In this document: in pieces, positions 16,021-26,568 of the stretch | How the letters are laid out: every line of letters begins with the position of its first letter | How positions within the stretch are numbered: the first letter of the stretch is position 1 | NCBI RefSeq assembly: GCF_016899955.1 | Contig: NZ_JACJJL010000010.1 | Coordinates: 61,403 to 125,402, forward strand | Length of the DNA: 64,000 nt | From: Marseilla massiliensis | GTDB taxonomy: Bacteria > Bacteroidota > Bacteroidia > Bacteroidales > Bacteroidaceae | Direction: 5' to 3' | Position numbers and translations under genes: made by a program | The notes under the pieces: generated by a model | The model's database searches: none | The model's input: the letters and a program-made list of their open reading frames with translations, nothing else | Told to the model about the DNA's origin: nothing

Positions 16021-19000
16021 AAAACAGAAGCTGAGGGACAACATCGAGGCGGTACGCACGGCGTTCACGCTTGACCGGGAACGGCGCACCCCGACGGAAA
16101 GGGAACGTGCGCTGCTGGAGCGGTACTGTGGCTTCGGAGGGCTGAAGTGCATCCTGAACCCGGCAAAGGAACTGGCGGATGCCGTGCATTGGGTGAAGTC
16201 CGACCTCGAACTGTTCGCCCCGACGGTGGAACTGCACCGTATCATCCGTGAGAACAGCAGGGACGAAACGGAGTACAAGCGGTATGTGGACTCGCTGAAA
16301 GCCTCGGTGCTGACGGCGTTCTACACGCCGCAAGCCATCACGGACACCATTGTGGACGTGCTCCACGACAAGAAGGTGCGCCCGAAGCTCGTGCTGGAGC
16401 CGTCGGCGGGCATGGGCGCGTTCATCGCCCCGGTACTGTCGGACAATCCGCAGGCGGAGGTCATGGCTTTCGAGAAAGACCTGCTGACGGGCAAGATGCT
16501 CGGACACCTGTACCCGCAGCAGAAGATACGCACGGAAGGCTTCGAGAAGATAGAAAAGCCGTTCCTGAACCGGTTTGACCTTGCGGTTTCCAACATCCCT
16601 TTCGGGGATATAGCGGTGTTCGACCCGGAATACACCAATGGCTCGGTATTCAAAAAGATAGCGGCAAGGAAGGTGCATACCTATTTCTTTCTGAAAGGGC
16701 TGGACGCGGTGCGTGACGGCGGTATCGTGGCATTCATCACCTCGCAGGGCGTGCTGGACACGGAGGGCAACGGCGGCACACGCTACATGATGATGAGAAA
16801 GGCGGATCTGGTGTCCGCCATCCGCCTGCCGAACAACCTGTTCACGGACAATGCCAACACGGAGGTGGGGTGCGACCTGATTATCCTACAAAAGAACGAG
16901 GGCAAGGAGGAGCTTTCCGAAGAGGACAAGAGGTTGGGCGATGTCGTAAAGAACAACCATACGGGAATTTCCACCAACGGGTATTTTTTCGACCACCCGG
17001 AATACATCATCCACACCGACGCGAAAAGGGATACCGACCCCTACGGCAAGCCGGCTATGGTATATACGCACAGCGGCGGCGTGGAGGGCATCGCCACGGA
17101 CTTGTACCGGATATTGTCGGCGGACCTGTCGGCACGGCTGGACTTGGAACGCTACAACGGTGTCAAGGGGGAAAGGCAGGAACCCCGGCAGGCAATTGTC
17201 GTACAGCCTGCACAGGCGGAGGCGAAAAAAGGGAATGACATCAGGCAGGTTGCCGGGCAAGAAGCGGAGGTGAAAAGAGAAAATAACATCAAAACTGCTG
17301 CCGGGCAGGGTACAGAGGTGAAAAAAGGAAATGCCCTGACGGATACGGGTGAACAGACGGAAACGAAAAGAGAAGGGAATCCGGTACAGCCGATGAGAGC
17401 CGTAGCGCAGGGAGCGGAAACGAAGCAGTCCGAGGCTCCTGTAATGGACCTGTACGACCTGTTCGGCTACACGCAGGAGGAGCGCAGATTGGCGGAACGG
17501 GGACTGAAACCGGACAGGAAGAAAGGAACCAAGTCCAAACGCCGGAAGCCGGTGCAACCGTCATTGTTCCCGATGCCTGCTGACGGGCAGCGGGTAACGG
17601 CGGAAAAAGAAAATGAAGCGGCAAGAGGCAGAAGCGCGGAAACGGCTCCTGCCATCAGCCCCGAAGAGGTACGGGAGATGGAGGAAATCATCCGTCAAGA
17701 GGCGAGCGGAATGCCGGAAAGCCGGCACGAAGAGCCAATACCCATGCACGGAAATCCTGAAGGCGCTACCGCCCCAGCCGAAGACGATGACCCGGAGGAT
17801 GCCGTTTACCGCAGTCTGGACTGGGAAACCAACCCGCCCATCAACGGATTCTATGAGATGATGATGTCACTCACACCCGAAAGGCGTGCCGAACTGCGCC
17901 AGATGGGAAAGGAAAAAATGGATGCCAATGCCGCCAAGCAAACGGCAGGGCTGTCGGAGACGAAAAAAGAAAAGGTACAGGCGAGGGAAACGGAACAATC
18001 CTCGTCCGTGCGCCCGACCTATCCGGTAGAGAACGGCTTTGAGGCAGAGGGAAGAAGACGGATTGAGCGTGTGGAAAGGGAGATGCGGGAGGAGGAAGCA
18101 GCCCTGACACCGGAAGAACGGCAGCGCAGGAAAGAGGAAGCGATGATGCCCCGTCCGTTCAAGGGCATTATGGAGCCGCACCTGAAGGAAGGCTCGCTGG
18201 TATGGGAACATACCGGCGGCGTCCGCTTCCAAATCGGGGTGCTGAAGGATGTCACCAAGTACGGGGCGACCTTCCAGCCGCTCGACATGGAGGGGATGCA
18301 GGCGCAGAAGGCACAACTGTACATCGACCTGCGCAACACCTACGAGCGGCTCTACACCCACGAAGCGGAAAACCACGAGGAGAACGCCCTGCTGCGCCGC
18401 AACCTGAACACCTACTATGACGAGTTTGTCATGCGCTACGGCAACCTGAACGCCAAGCACAACGCCAAGCTCATCCTGATGGACGCTTCGGGGCGCAACA
18501 TGCTCTCGCTGGAGCGCGGCGAGAACGGGCAGTTCGTCAAGGCGGACATCTTCGACCATCCCGTCGCCTTCTCGCAGGAAACACTTGCCGGAGTGGAGTC
18601 GCCCGAAGAAGCCCTGTCCGCCTCGCTGAACCGGTACGGCGGCGTGAACCTGCCCTACATGGAGTCGCTTTGTGATTTGCCGCAGGCGGAGATACTCGAA
18701 GCCCTGAAAGGACGAGTGTTCTACAATCCGCTGGAGAATAGCTATGAGATTGCCGACCGCTTCATCGCCGGAAACGTGGTGCAGAAAGTCGCCGACGTGG
18801 AAAATTGGGTGAATAGTCATGAGGGACACGAAATGCTGCCGCAGGCGAAAGAGGCGCTTGAAACCCTGAAAGATGCCGTGCCCGAACAAATCCCCTTCGA
18901 GGACTTGGACTTCAACTTCGGGGAGCGTTGGATACCCACGGGAGTGTATGCCGCCTACATGAGCCGCCTGTTCGATACGGAGGTGCGGATAACCTATTCG

Positions 19001-22000
19001 GAAAACATCGACGAGTATGCGGTGGCGTGCAGCCACAAGACGATGAAAATCACGGACGAGTTTCTGGTGAAAGGCTATTACCGCCACTACGACGGCATGA
19101 ACCTCCTGAAGCACGCCCTGCACAACACCTGCCCGGACATGATGAAAAGCATCGGCAAGGACGAGCACGGCAATGACATCAAGGTGTGCGACAGCGAGGG
19201 CATACAGCTTGCCAATGCGAAGATTGATGAAATTCGCAACGGCTTCACCGAATGGCTGGAGGAACAGTCGCCGGAGTTCAAGAAACGGCTGACGGACATG
19301 TACAACAACAAGTTCAACTGCTTCGTGCGCCCGAAGTACGACGGCTCGCACCAGAAGTTCCCGGACTTGGACCTGAAAGGCTTGGGGATAAAGGACTTGT
19401 ATCCTTCGCAGAAGGACTGCGTATGGATGCTGAAATTGAACATCGGCGGTATCGCCGACCAGGAAGTGGGCGGCGGCAAGACGCTGATAATGTGTGTCGC
19501 ATCCTATGAGATGAAGCGTCTGGGGCTGGTTCACAAGCCGATGATTATCGGGCTGAAAGCCAACGTGCGCGAGATTGCCGAGACCTACCGCAAGGCTTAT
19601 CCCAACGCGAAAATACTCTATGCCTCGGAAAAAGACTTTACGGCAGCCAACCGTGTGCGCTTCTTCAACGACATCAAGAACAACGACTGGGATTGCATCA
19701 TCATGTCGCACGACCAGTTCTGCAAGATACCGCAGTCGCCGGAGTTGCAGCAGCGCATCTTGCAGGAAGAGCTGGACTCGGTGGAGGAAAACCTCGAAGT
19801 GCTGCGCAATCAGGGCAAGGACGTGTCACGCGCCATGCTGAGGGGGCTGGAGAAAAGAAAAATCAACCTTCAGGCGAAGCTCGAAAAGGTGGAACACGCC
19901 ATCAAGTCACGCACGGACGATGTGGTGGACTTCAAGCAGATGGGCATCGACCACCTCTTTGTCGATGAGAGCCACCAGTTCAAGAACCTGACGTTCAACA
20001 CGCGCCATGACCGTGTGGCGGGGCTGGGCAACTCCGAAGGAAGCCAGAAGGCGTTGAACCTGCTGTTCGCCATCCGCACCATACAGGAGAGGACGGGCAG
20101 GGACTTGGGGGCGACGTTCCTGTCTGGCACGACCATCAGCAACTCGCTGACGGAACTGTACCTGCTGTTCAAATACCTGCGCCCGAAGGCGCTGGAGAAA
20201 CAGGACATCCGCTGCTTCGACGCATGGGCGGCGATATTCGCCAAAAAGACCACCGACTTCGAGTTCAACGTGACGAACAACATCGTGCAGAAGGAACGCT
20301 TCCGCTATTTCATCAAGGTGCCGGAGCTGGCGGCGTTCTACAACGAGATAACCGACTACCGCACGGCGGAGGACATTGGCGTGGACCGTCCGAAGAAGAA
20401 CGAGATACTGCACCACATACCGCCCACCCCGGACCAAGAGGTGTTTATCGGGAAGCTGATGCAGTTCGCCAAGTCGGGAGATGCGACGATATTGGGCAGA
20501 CCGCCGCTCTCGGAAACGGAGGAGAAGGCGAAGATGCTCATCGCCACGGACTACGCACGGAAGATGGCGCTGGATATGCGCATGATTGACCCGAATTACG
20601 AAGACCACCCCGACAACAAGGCAAGCCATTGCGCCAAGATGATAGCGGAATACTACCGCAAATACGACGCGCACAAAGGCACGCAGTTCGTCTTTTCGGA
20701 TTTGGGCACGTATCAGCCCGGTGGCGGCTGGAGCGTGTACACCGAAATCAAACGCAAGCTGGTGGAGGACTACGGCATTCCCGCAAGCGAAATCCGCTTT
20801 ATTCAGGAGTGCAAGAACGAGAAGGCACGGAAGGCGGTGATAGAGGCGATGAACAGCGGTTATGTGCGTGTGTTGTTCGGCTCGACGAGTATGCTCGGCA
20901 CGGGAGTAAATGCCCAAAGGAGGGCGGTGGCCATCCATCACCTCGACACGCCGTGGCGCCCGTCCGACCTCGCCCAGCGTGACGGACGGGCAGTGCGGAA
21001 AGGCAACGAGATTGCCAAGCTGTATGCGGATAATAAGGTGGATGTCATTATCTATGCGGTGGAGAAGTCGCTGGACAGCTACAAGTTCAACCTGCTGCAT
21101 TGCAAGCAGACGTTCATCTCGCAGTTGAAAAGCGGCGCGTTGGGCGCACGAACCATCGACGAGGGGGCGATGGACGAGAAGTCGGGCATGAACTTTTCGG
21201 AGTACATGGCGATACTCTCCGGCAACACGGACTTGCTGGACAAGGCGAAGCTCGAAAAGAAAATCGCCTCGCTGGAGGGCGAACGCAAATCGTTCCACAA
21301 GGGCAAGCGGGATTCGGAGTTGAAATTGGAGAGCAAGACCTCGGCGCTTAGGAACAACCAAGCGGTCATCGCCGGCATGACGGAGGACTGGGAGAAGTTT
21401 ACCGCCGCCGTACAGACTGACAAGGAGGGCAACCGGCTCAATCCCATCAAGATTGACGGGCTGGACACCACCGACGAGAAGGCCATCGGCAAGCGGTTAC
21501 AGGAGATAGCGAAGAACGCCACGACGGGAGGACAGTACAAGCGCGTGGGCGAATTGTATGGCTTCCCCATCGAGGTGGTCAGCGAAAAGACACTCAAAGA
21601 CGGGCTGGAGTTCTGCGACAACCGCTTTGTGGTGGCAGGCAACTACAGGTACAGCTACAACAACGGGCATCTGGCGATGGCGGATACCCATGCCGCCGCC
21701 GTGAACTTCCTGAACGCGCTGGAGAAGATACCCTCGGTCATCGACCAGTACAAGGCGAAAAAAGAAGTGCTGGAGCAAGAGATACCGCAGTTGCGGGAGA
21801 TAGCGGGCAAGACATGGAAGAAAGAGGATGAATTGAAGCAACTGAAATCCGAACTTGCCGCCCTTGACCGCAAGATACAGCTGGAGCTGGCACCCAAGCA
21901 AGAGGAAACGCCCGGTCAGGGGCAGGAACAAGGCGGTCAGACAATGCCGAAAGCGGAACATGTGCCGAAGCCGGACGATGCAGCGCATGACTATATCCGC

Positions 22001-22063
22001 AGCCATGTCATCATAGGCAGTCCGGGGATAGAACACAGGGAATACCGGGGAGTGAAGCTGTAA
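16007..22063 (+). CDS. Giant N6-adenine methylase / SNF2-type helicase fusion
   Basis: 2018-aa protein. The N-terminal part holds an adenine methyltransferase: SAM-binding region [17 protein letters not shown] (about 128-144) and catalytic NIPFGD (about 194-199, an NPPY variant). A low-complexity charged linker (about 385-680) with GAG/AAA-rich repeats follows. The C-terminal half is a DEAD/SNF2-like helicase: EVGGGKT (about 1156-1162), VDESHQFKN (about 1320-1328), and motif VI-like [14 protein letters not shown] (about 1656-1669). The tail is coiled-coil. Such fusions are standard ICE genes; protecting or remodelling transferred DNA is a plausible role but unproven. A rho-independent terminator follows 30 bp after the stop. 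Confidence 0.85.
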   Translation: MAFNRKQKLRDNIEAVRTAFTLDRERRTPTERERALLERYCGFGGLKCILNPAKELADAVHWVKSDLELFAPTVELHRIIRENSRDETEYKRYVDSLKASVLTAFYTPQAITDTIVDVLHDKKVRPKLVLEPSAGMGAFIAPVLSDNPQAEVMAFEKDLLTGKMLGHLYPQQKIRTEGFEKIEKPFLNRFDLAVSNIPFGDIAVFDPEYTNGSVFKKIAARKVHTYFFLKGLDAVRDGGIVAFITSQGVLDTEGNGGTRYMMMRKADLVSAIRLPNNLFTDNANTEVGCDLIILQKNEGKEELSEEDKRLGDVVKNNHTGISTNGYFFDHPEYIIHTDAKRDTDPYGKPAMVYTHSGGVEGIATDLYRILSADLSARLDLERYNGVKGERQEPRQAIVVQPAQAEAKKGNDIRQVAGQEAEVKRENNIKTAAGQGTEVKKGNALTDTGEQTETKREGNPVQPMRAVAQGAETKQSEAPVMDLYDLFGYTQEERRLAERGLKPDRKKGTKSKRRKPVQPSLFPMPADGQRVTAEKENEAARGRSAETAPAISPEEVREMEEIIRQEASGMPESRHEEPIPMHGNPEGATAPAEDDDPEDAVYRSLDWETNPPINGFYEMMMSLTPERRAELRQMGKEKMDANAAKQTAGLSETKKEKVQARETEQSSSVRPTYPVENGFEAEGRRRIERVEREMREEEAALTPEERQRRKEEAMMPRPFKGIMEPHLKEGSLVWEHTGGVRFQIGVLKDVTKYGATFQPLDMEGMQAQKAQLYIDLRNTYERLYTHEAENHEENALLRRNLNTYYDEFVMRYGNLNAKHNAKLILMDASGRNMLSLERGENGQFVKADIFDHPVAFSQETLAGVESPEEALSASLNRYGGVNLPYMESLCDLPQAEILEALKGRVFYNPLENSYEIADRFIAGNVVQKVADVENWVNSHEGHEMLPQAKEALETLKDAVPEQIPFEDLDFNFGERWIPTGVYAAYMSRLFDTEVRITYSENIDEYAVACSHKTMKITDEFLVKGYYRHYDGMNLLKHALHNTCPDMMKSIGKDEHGNDIKVCDSEGIQLANAKIDEIRNGFTEWLEEQSPEFKKRLTDMYNNKFNCFVRPKYDGSHQKFPDLDLKGLGIKDLYPSQKDCVWMLKLNIGGIADQEVGGGKTLIMCVASYEMKRLGLVHKPMIIGLKANVREIAETYRKAYPNAKILYASEKDFTAANRVRFFNDIKNNDWDCIIMSHDQFCKIPQSPELQQRILQEELDSVEENLEVLRNQGKDVSRAMLRGLEKRKINLQAKLEKVEHAIKSRTDDVVDFKQMGIDHLFVDESHQFKNLTFNTRHDRVAGLGNSEGSQKALNLLFAIRTIQERTGRDLGATFLSGTTISNSLTELYLLFKYLRPKALEKQDIRCFDAWAAIFAKKTTDFEFNVTNNIVQKERFRYFIKVPELAAFYNEITDYRTAEDIGVDRPKKNEILHHIPPTPDQEVFIGKLMQFAKSGDATILGRPPLSETEEKAKMLIATDYARKMALDMRMIDPNYEDHPDNKASHCAKMIAEYYRKYDAHKGTQFVFSDLGTYQPGGGWSVYTEIKRKLVEDYGIPASEIRFIQECKNEKARKAVIEAMNSGYVRVLFGSTSMLGTGVNAQRRAVAIHHLDTPWRPSDLAQRDGRAVRKGNEIAKLYADNKVDVIIYAVEKSLDSYKFNLLHCKQTFISQLKSGALGARTIDEGAMDEKSGMNFSEYMAILSGNTDLLDKAKLEKKIASLEGERKSFHKGKRDSELKLESKTSALRNNQAVIAGMTEDWEKFTAAVQTDKEGNRLNPIKIDGLDTTDEKAIGKRLQEIAKNATTGGQYKRVGELYGFPIEVVSEKTLKDGLEFCDNRFVVAGNYRYSYNNGHLAMADTHAAAVNFLNALEKIPSVIDQYKAKKEVLEQEIPQLREIAGKTWKKEDELKQLKSELAALDRKIQLELAPKQEETPGQGQEQGGQTMPKAEHVPKPDDAAHDYIRSHVIIGSPGIEHREYRGVKL

Positions 22064-22093
22064 GCGGAAGCCGGGAAAGGCGGTGTACCCCTG

Positions 22094-22134
22094 ACGGGAG
22101 TGTAGCAATTTATATTTGACACACTCCCGTTTTT
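22094..22134 (+). terminator. Rho-independent terminator after the methylase/helicase
   Basis: Perfect 10-bp stem ACGGGAGTGT (22094-22103) / ACACTCCCGT (22121-22130) followed by a T-run. It closes the excision/processing block. Confidence 0.85.
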
Positions 22135-22245
22135 AATTTTTTATGATAGCGCTCTAAGGATTTGTCCGCCTGAGCATTCTTGCCCGTCTTGCGCGGGGTA
22201 TTATAAGAAAAATCTGTGAGACCAGCAAAAAAACGGCTGTTTTTT

Positions 22246-22276
22246 CTTCTGTTTTCAATGGAATTGTTTAACTTTG
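22246..22276 (+). promoter_or_regulatory. Predicted promoter of the cassette recombinase
   Basis: TAACTTTG at 22269-22276 matches the Bacteroides -7 box and a T-rich -33 region lies about 20 bp upstream. The transcript would start near 22283 with a GGGGC..GCCCC hairpin and a ~375-nt leader before the recombinase ATG at 22659. The rest of 22135-22658 shows no gene I can support. Confidence 0.55.
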
Positions 22277-22658
22277 GAGCGGTATAGGGGCTGTGCGCCC
22301 CCAAATTGAATGCGATGAACAGGATTAATTTTAATAGGAAAGCATATCATGGCAAGAGAAACGACGACATACAAGGGAGCAGCCGTATCCGTCCCGCCGG
22401 GGACGGACTTCTACCGCGTGCCGTTTCCTGCTGCGGATTTTCTCCAAGAAACCGGTTCTGACCATCCGCATCGCTGCCCCCTATCCATATCCCATTGCCC
22501 TCTTCCTTCTCAAAAGCAAAGCGGAGGAAAAGCCATGTCCGGCGGTATTCACTCAACGGGTTTCCCGTGCCTGAATGCCGCCGGATGTTGTTATGTGCCG
22601 GGCAAGGGAATCCCATGCGGAGGCATGGCTTCCGGACAACCATTAAAAGCGGTTCATT

Positions 22659-23774
22659 ATGGAAATATATCAGAATAAACCCCGAATAAAACTTTCGCCG
22701 ACCGTCCGGCACGGCAGGAAGTTCATCGAAGTCAGCTTCGACCACGACGGCCTGCGCCTGCCGCTGTCGAAGGAGGAAGGTGTGCAGCTTGTCGGCGGCA
22801 GGGCTTATCTGCCGGAAGAGAGCTTCGTGCTTGCGGAGTTCTTCGACCGCTATGTGAAGATGGCGTTCATCGACTACTCCGCCATAAAGGGCTACACGCC
22901 CCGGAAAGAGGAGGACAGCCGTCCGCCGCTGCCCGCCGGCTATCTGGAAAAACTCCGTCAGGTGCGATACAGCGACCACACGGTACGGGTATATACCGGT
23001 TACTTCCGGGATTTTCAGGAGCATTTCAGGGAACGGGAGGTAAAGGCCATCACGTCCGACGAGATAAACGGCTACCTGCTGTATCTCATCCGTGAGCGGA
23101 ACATATCCTCGTGCCAGCAGAACCAGCGCATCAACGCCATCAAGTTCTACTACGAGAAAGTGCTCGGCCAGGAACGGCGGTGCTACAAGGTGAACCGTGC
23201 CAAGCGCGAGAAGACCCTGCCCGACGTGCTGAGCAAGGAGGAAATCAAGCGGATACTCGATGTGGCGGCGAAAGACCTGCGTTTCTTCTGCATGTTCTCC
23301 ATCCTCTACTCCGCCGGCCTGCGCATCAGCGAACTGCTGGAACTGAAGCCCGGCGACATCAACGAGTCCCGCAACCTGATACGGGTGCGGCAGGGCAAGG
23401 GCAAGAAAGACCGCTACACGCTGCTGTCGAGGCCGCTGATGAAGAAGCTGACGGAATACAACCGTCTGTATAAGCCGAAAGTGTGGCTCTTCGAGCGCAG
23501 GCCGGGCGAACCCTTTACGGAAAGCATCGTGTCGAAACGGCTGAAAGCCGCCGCACAGGAGGCGGGCATCACGAAACGGATTTATCCGCACCTGCTGCGC
23601 CACTCCTTTGCCACACATCTGCTGGAGCAAGGGACGGACATCAAGATTGTGAAGGAGCTGATGGGACATAACAACATCAAGACAACGGAGCGGTATGTCC
23701 ACATCGCCGACACCTATAAGAGCAATATCAAAAGCCCGTTGGACGACTTAATAATGGAGGACAACGAGGTCTGA
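22659..23774 (+). CDS. XerD-like tyrosine recombinase of the cassette array
   Basis: 371-aa tyrosine recombinase with the full catalytic set: Arg222 (SAGLRISEL), a Lys in GKGKKDR (247-252), His311 and Arg314 (HLLR), His337 (MGHNN) and Tyr346 (ERYVHI). A core-binding SAM-like domain spans about 95-180. The first ~85 residues form an extra N-terminal segment not typical of XerC/D. The ~20-residue insertion diagnostic of IntI integrases is absent. It directly precedes eleven single-gene cassettes separated by attC-like junctions, so its likely job is cassette insertion and excision. This matches my recollection of the recombinase of rAID clusters. GC-rich like the backbone, unlike the AT-rich cassettes. 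Confidence 0.9.
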   Translation: MEIYQNKPRIKLSPTVRHGRKFIEVSFDHDGLRLPLSKEEGVQLVGGRAYLPEESFVLAEFFDRYVKMAFIDYSAIKGYTPRKEEDSRPPLPAGYLEKLRQVRYSDHTVRVYTGYFRDFQEHFREREVKAITSDEINGYLLYLIRERNISSCQQNQRINAIKFYYEKVLGQERRCYKVNRAKREKTLPDVLSKEEIKRILDVAAKDLRFFCMFSILYSAGLRISELLELKPGDINESRNLIRVRQGKGKKDRYTLLSRPLMKKLTEYNRLYKPKVWLFERRPGEPFTESIVSKRLKAAAQEAGITKRIYPHLLRHSFATHLLEQGTDIKIVKELMGHNNIKTTERYVHIADTYKSNIKSPLDDLIMEDNEV

Positions 23775-23784
23775 TACTTAAAGA

Positions 23785-23825
23785 AAATAACAGCGGATTT
23801 CGCTGATAGTATAACGTTATCAATC
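23785..23825 (+). other. attI-like site at the head of the array
   Basis: Between the recombinase stop (23774) and the first cassette lies ATAACAGCGGATTTCGCTG, with a 5-bp hairpin CAGCG/CGCTG, then ATAACGTTAT. It has the TAACA.GCGG start of the cassette junctions but lacks the full two-arm stem. The last part, GTTATCAATC (23816-23825), belongs to cassette 1, because its exact complement GATTGATAAC closes that cassette at 24408-24417. This is the expected layout for the primary insertion site. Confidence 0.7.
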
Positions 23826-23843
23826 AAAATAAATTATAATACT

Positions 23844-24413
23844 ATGTACGAAAATTTAAGTGAGAAACGGAAACAAGAGTTGGACACATTGAGAGAATGG
23901 GCAGTGTGCGCCGGAAATGAATACTATTTTTCAATGGCTCAATCCGACTTTGACAAGCATATGGAAGGTTGTAAGGATGAAGAATTTTTTAAGGCGTACT
24001 CACGCCAACGAAAAATTGGGATGGAAGAATTTGCCAATGAAATATCAAGGCAAATAACATCAATTCACAATTCAGAAGAATTGCATTATTTATTAGAGAG
24101 CTATAACTACGATGATGGAAATTGGACTATTACGCAGTGTATAAACCATCCATACTGTGATATTCGTACTGCACGAATGGTTTATTGGCTTCTAAACCCA
24201 GACTACTTCTATGATAATTATGCAGACCTCGAACACGTTCCCGATTCTGATATATATGAAGGAACTCCCAAGCTATTGAAATTTATTGAAGAAAAAGTTC
24301 TATCAGACGGATTCGTACATAGTTTAACATCTGAATATGAAGATGTAGAAGTTCCAAGTTCGAATGAATATAAGAATAGGATACCAGATTCTTTATTCGC
24401 AGGCAAAGATTGA
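23844..24413 (+). CDS. Cassette 1: DUF4274-like immunity protein
   Basis: 189-aa acidic soluble protein. The segment LLESYNYDDGNWTITQCINHPYCDIRTARMVYWLLNP (about 85-120) fits DUF4274, a family found among predicted immunity proteins. Its toxin partner is not encoded here, so this would be an orphan immunity gene. The gene lies between the cassette ends GTTATCAATC (23816-23825) and GATTGATAAC (24408-24417), a perfect 10-bp inverted pair; the stop codon falls inside the closing repeat. AT-rich. Confidence 0.75.
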   Translation: MYENLSEKRKQELDTLREWAVCAGNEYYFSMAQSDFDKHMEGCKDEEFFKAYSRQRKIGMEEFANEISRQITSIHNSEELHYLLESYNYDDGNWTITQCINHPYCDIRTARMVYWLLNPDYFYDNYADLEHVPDSDIYEGTPKLLKFIEEKVLSDGFVHSLTSEYEDVEVPSSNEYKNRIPDSLFAGKD

Positions 24414-24468
24414 TAACACGCACCTCAATCGCCACAAATGGCGATTAGCTGCAAAACATTAGCCACCT
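24408..24468 (+). repeat. attC-like junction 1/2
   Basis: 61 bp. Left outer arm GATTGATAAC matches the start of cassette 1 in reverse complement (10/10). Inner arms GCACCTCAATCGCC and GGCGATTAGCTGC pair with one extra C in the left arm. The right outer arm TTAGCCACCT (24459-24468) begins cassette 2. Confidence 0.85.
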
Positions 24469-24509
24469 GAAAAAAGAAATATAATATTTCATCAAGATAA
24501 AACTAATTT

Positions 24510-24944
24510 ATGAATAGTAGTTACGATAATTCTTTGATTGAATATGCGGATGAACTGGCAATAAATTATAAACTGATTTCAGATATATCTTATTGCGTAG
24601 AAAATATAAATACGTACTTTCCATTTGTAGGAGAACGCATTAATTTTCGTCTGTTAAATAACACCAAATTTGTAGATTCAGATCAAGAGCATATTTCTTT
24701 TGATGCTGTCAATTTTATCAAAAGCTTATTAGACAAAAGAATATGTCGTAGTGATGATGTTGTAATTTATATAGGTGATAGCTTAACGAATAATGGTTAC
24801 GAGTTTTATTTGAATGATTTGTTGAAGATTATTCCTTTTTTAGTAAGCAAGATTCCCCAGCATCATTATGTATTGTTCAAAGATTTCAAAAAGATTATTT
24901 ACATATCATTTGAAAATGAAATCAGATTTGGTGTAATAAATTAG
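24510..24944 (+). CDS. Cassette 2: hypothetical, putative immunity protein
   Basis: 144-aa soluble protein, mixed alpha/beta, with no family I recognise. It contains a segment DDVVIYIGDSLTNNGYEFYLNDLLKIIPFL (about 87-116). Its cassette is bounded by TTAGCCACCT and AGGTGGCTAA (24943-24952), a perfect inverted pair that overlaps the stop codon. Immunity function is inferred only from its place in the array. AT-rich. Confidence 0.65.
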   Translation: MNSSYDNSLIEYADELAINYKLISDISYCVENINTYFPFVGERINFRLLNNTKFVDSDQEHISFDAVNFIKSLLDKRICRSDDVVIYIGDSLTNNGYEFYLNDLLKIIPFLVSKIPQHHYVLFKDFKKIIYISFENEIRFGVIN

Positions 24945-25004
24945 GTGGCTAACAAACGGATAAATCACCCTTAAAGTGGATTATCCACCGAACATTAGTC
25001 GCTT
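24943..25004 (+). repeat. attC-like junction 2/3
   Basis: 62 bp. Left outer arm AGGTGGCTAA is the 10/10 reverse complement of the start of cassette 2. Inner arms GGATAAATC and GATTATCC pair with one extra A on the left. The right outer arm TTAGTCGCTT (24995-25004) begins cassette 3. Confidence 0.9.
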
Positions 25005-25022
25005 GAAAAATAAAAAAAGAAA

Positions 25023-25916
25023 ATGAGTAAGATAATGATATGGGTCGGTCAATTCAATTCCGAAGTTGACTTTGAGAAATATATGGATCAATCGGCTTTC
25101 CGTCAATGGTGGAAAGATTACGATGAAGACAATAAGGAACTTCGTTGCCAATTCTGTAAGGAGCTTGGTGTAATGAGCTATGATGAGGATTTTCTTATTA
25201 TGAAATTCACATCTGATGGCTTGGCTGGATTGCTTAACCTTATTCCTGCTGATACCCAAAAGATAAGTCTGTCGATGGCTGATAAAAATATAGCTATGGC
25301 AAATGCAGTTGTCTGCTATAATTGTCGTGAAGGTATATCTCCTAAGAAGGCAGAGAATACCACAACCATGACTTATCTTGGTACGTTCGAGTTTGAACTG
25401 TCGCCTGAAGGAGTGCAAGGGTCTAATGCCGGATTAGAATATATGATTTGGATTGGCACGACCGATAAAAGCCGGGAAGAGTTTATGGAGTATTTCAATC
25501 AAGATGAATACATGAAAGAAATACGAGATTACGAAGAAGGTCGTACAAAGAAACGTCCCAATCCGGAACATCGCTGTCAGTTTTGTAAAGACGTTAATAT
25601 AAAGTATTACTATCCAGAATTTCTAACTGTGGAAATTAAGGATGAACCCGAAAATCCTTTTAATCTTGTTAGAATGATGATTGATAACAAACTTGTCCTT
25701 GACTGGTATATTGAATCCGATATTGATGAATACCACATAAAGCCATCAAATTGTATTGTGTGCTATATACCCAATGGTTTCAAGGACAACAAAAGGAATC
25801 AGAAAATCTTTATTAAGAAGAAAAATTATGATTCATATGAAACACCTAAAAAATTTGTGGATGAATTAGACAGTTACAACGGTATTCAATATTTGGAAAC
25901 TTATATTGCAGAATAA
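25023..25916 (+). CDS. Cassette 3: tandem Imm22-domain immunity protein
   Basis: 297-aa protein made of two Imm22-like domains. Each begins with a hydrophobic strand plus acidic helix (MIWVGQFNSEVDFEKYMD, about 5-22; MIWIGTTDKSREEFMEYFN, about 140-158) and carries a conserved RCQFCK motif (about 40-45 and 180-185). The duplication may give a two-domain inhibitor or two specificities. No cognate toxin is present. Cassette ends TTAGTCGCTT and AAGCGACTAA (25916-25925) are a perfect inverted pair. Confidence 0.8.
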   Translation: MSKIMIWVGQFNSEVDFEKYMDQSAFRQWWKDYDEDNKELRCQFCKELGVMSYDEDFLIMKFTSDGLAGLLNLIPADTQKISLSMADKNIAMANAVVCYNCREGISPKKAENTTTMTYLGTFEFELSPEGVQGSNAGLEYMIWIGTTDKSREEFMEYFNQDEYMKEIRDYEEGRTKKRPNPEHRCQFCKDVNIKYYYPEFLTVEIKDEPENPFNLVRMMIDNKLVLDWYIESDIDEYHIKPSNCIVCYIPNGFKDNKRNQKIFIKKKNYDSYETPKKFVDELDSYNGIQYLETYIAE

Positions 25917-25978
25917 AGCGACTAACAAACGGATAAATTTCCCTTAAAGGTCGATTATCCACTGGACATTAATCGCTT
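25916..25978 (+). repeat. attC-like junction 3/4
   Basis: 63 bp. Left outer arm AAGCGACTAA is the 10/10 reverse complement of the start of cassette 3. Inner arms GGATAAAT and ATTATCC pair with one extra A on the left. The right outer arm TTAATCGCTT (25969-25978) begins cassette 4. Confidence 0.9.
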
Positions 25979-26000
25979 GAAAGAATAAAAAAGACGAAAT

Positions 26001-26489
26001 ATGAAAAAGAACATTACTTACTTCGGAGAAGTAGAAATCAACTCTCCCCAAGAATATAATGAGGGACAAATAGTTATTGACAATCGTCAGATAAAATTAG
26101 ATCTGAATTTCTATGATGGTGTGCCTGAATATGACTGGGTTGCAGAATATGAAAACTATATCAAGGACTTGGAACAACATAAAGCCGATGTGGAAGCAGC
26201 CATTCGTGCCGATTACGAAGATGGAGGTGATGTTAAGGAATATGTCGATTTTCATCTTGAAGAATTGGACGCTTCTATAATTGATAAAGTTTTAGTAGGT
26301 ACAGATGCCTCTAAATCCAAAGAAGAAAGGTTATTGACTGCATTAAAATTGAAACGCATCGGTTTCTATCCCGGCAACGAAAACTATGCCGTATGGGATT
26401 ATACCATAGGTAGAGAAATTACAGATCTGTTAGTGGTTGTAAATACTGATAGCACAGGTAAAATCAACTATGTAACATGGGAGAATTGA
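26001..26489 (+). CDS. Cassette 4: DUF2004-like immunity protein
   Basis: 162-aa acidic protein. The opening KNITYFGEVEINSPQEYNEG and the following strand pattern (QIKLDLNFYD) fit DUF2004, a family widespread in immunity loci. The C-terminal part (about 125-160: FYPGNENYAVWDYTIGREITDLLVVVNTD) is also typical. It presumably neutralises a toxin delivered by another Bacteroidales cell, which is inference. The cassette ends TTAATCGCTT and AAACGACTAA (26491-26500) pair at 8 of 10 positions. Confidence 0.75.
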   Translation: MKKNITYFGEVEINSPQEYNEGQIVIDNRQIKLDLNFYDGVPEYDWVAEYENYIKDLEQHKADVEAAIRADYEDGGDVKEYVDFHLEELDASIIDKVLVGTDASKSKEERLLTALKLKRIGFYPGNENYAVWDYTIGREITDLLVVVNTDSTGKINYVTWEN

Positions 26490-26490
26490 A

Positions 26491-26551
26491 AAACGACTAA
26501 CAGGCATATCAATCGCCCTTGAAAGGTCGGTTGCCCACTAAACATTTGCTT
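26491..26551 (+). repeat. attC-like junction 4/5
   Basis: 61 bp and the most diverged junction. The left outer arm AAACGACTAA pairs with the cassette 4 start at 8/10. The inner arms (GGCATATCAATCG / CGGTTGCCCACT) pair less well than elsewhere. The right outer arm ACATTTGCTT (26542-26551) begins cassette 5. Confidence 0.7.
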
Positions 26552-26568
26552 ATAAAATTGAATTGCAA

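Noticed and set aside
17867..19711. 614-codon minus-strand open frame
   Set aside because: It lies wholly antisense to the methylase/helicase gene, whose motifs are clear; its length comes from high GC in the opposite frame.
22349..22678. 109-codon plus-strand ORF in the leader of the recombinase
   Set aside because: Cys/Pro/Gly-rich with no family resemblance, and it overlaps the recombinase start. Coding is possible but unsupported.
22347..23702. 451-codon minus-strand open frame
   Set aside because: Antisense to the XerD-like recombinase with all catalytic residues on the plus strand.
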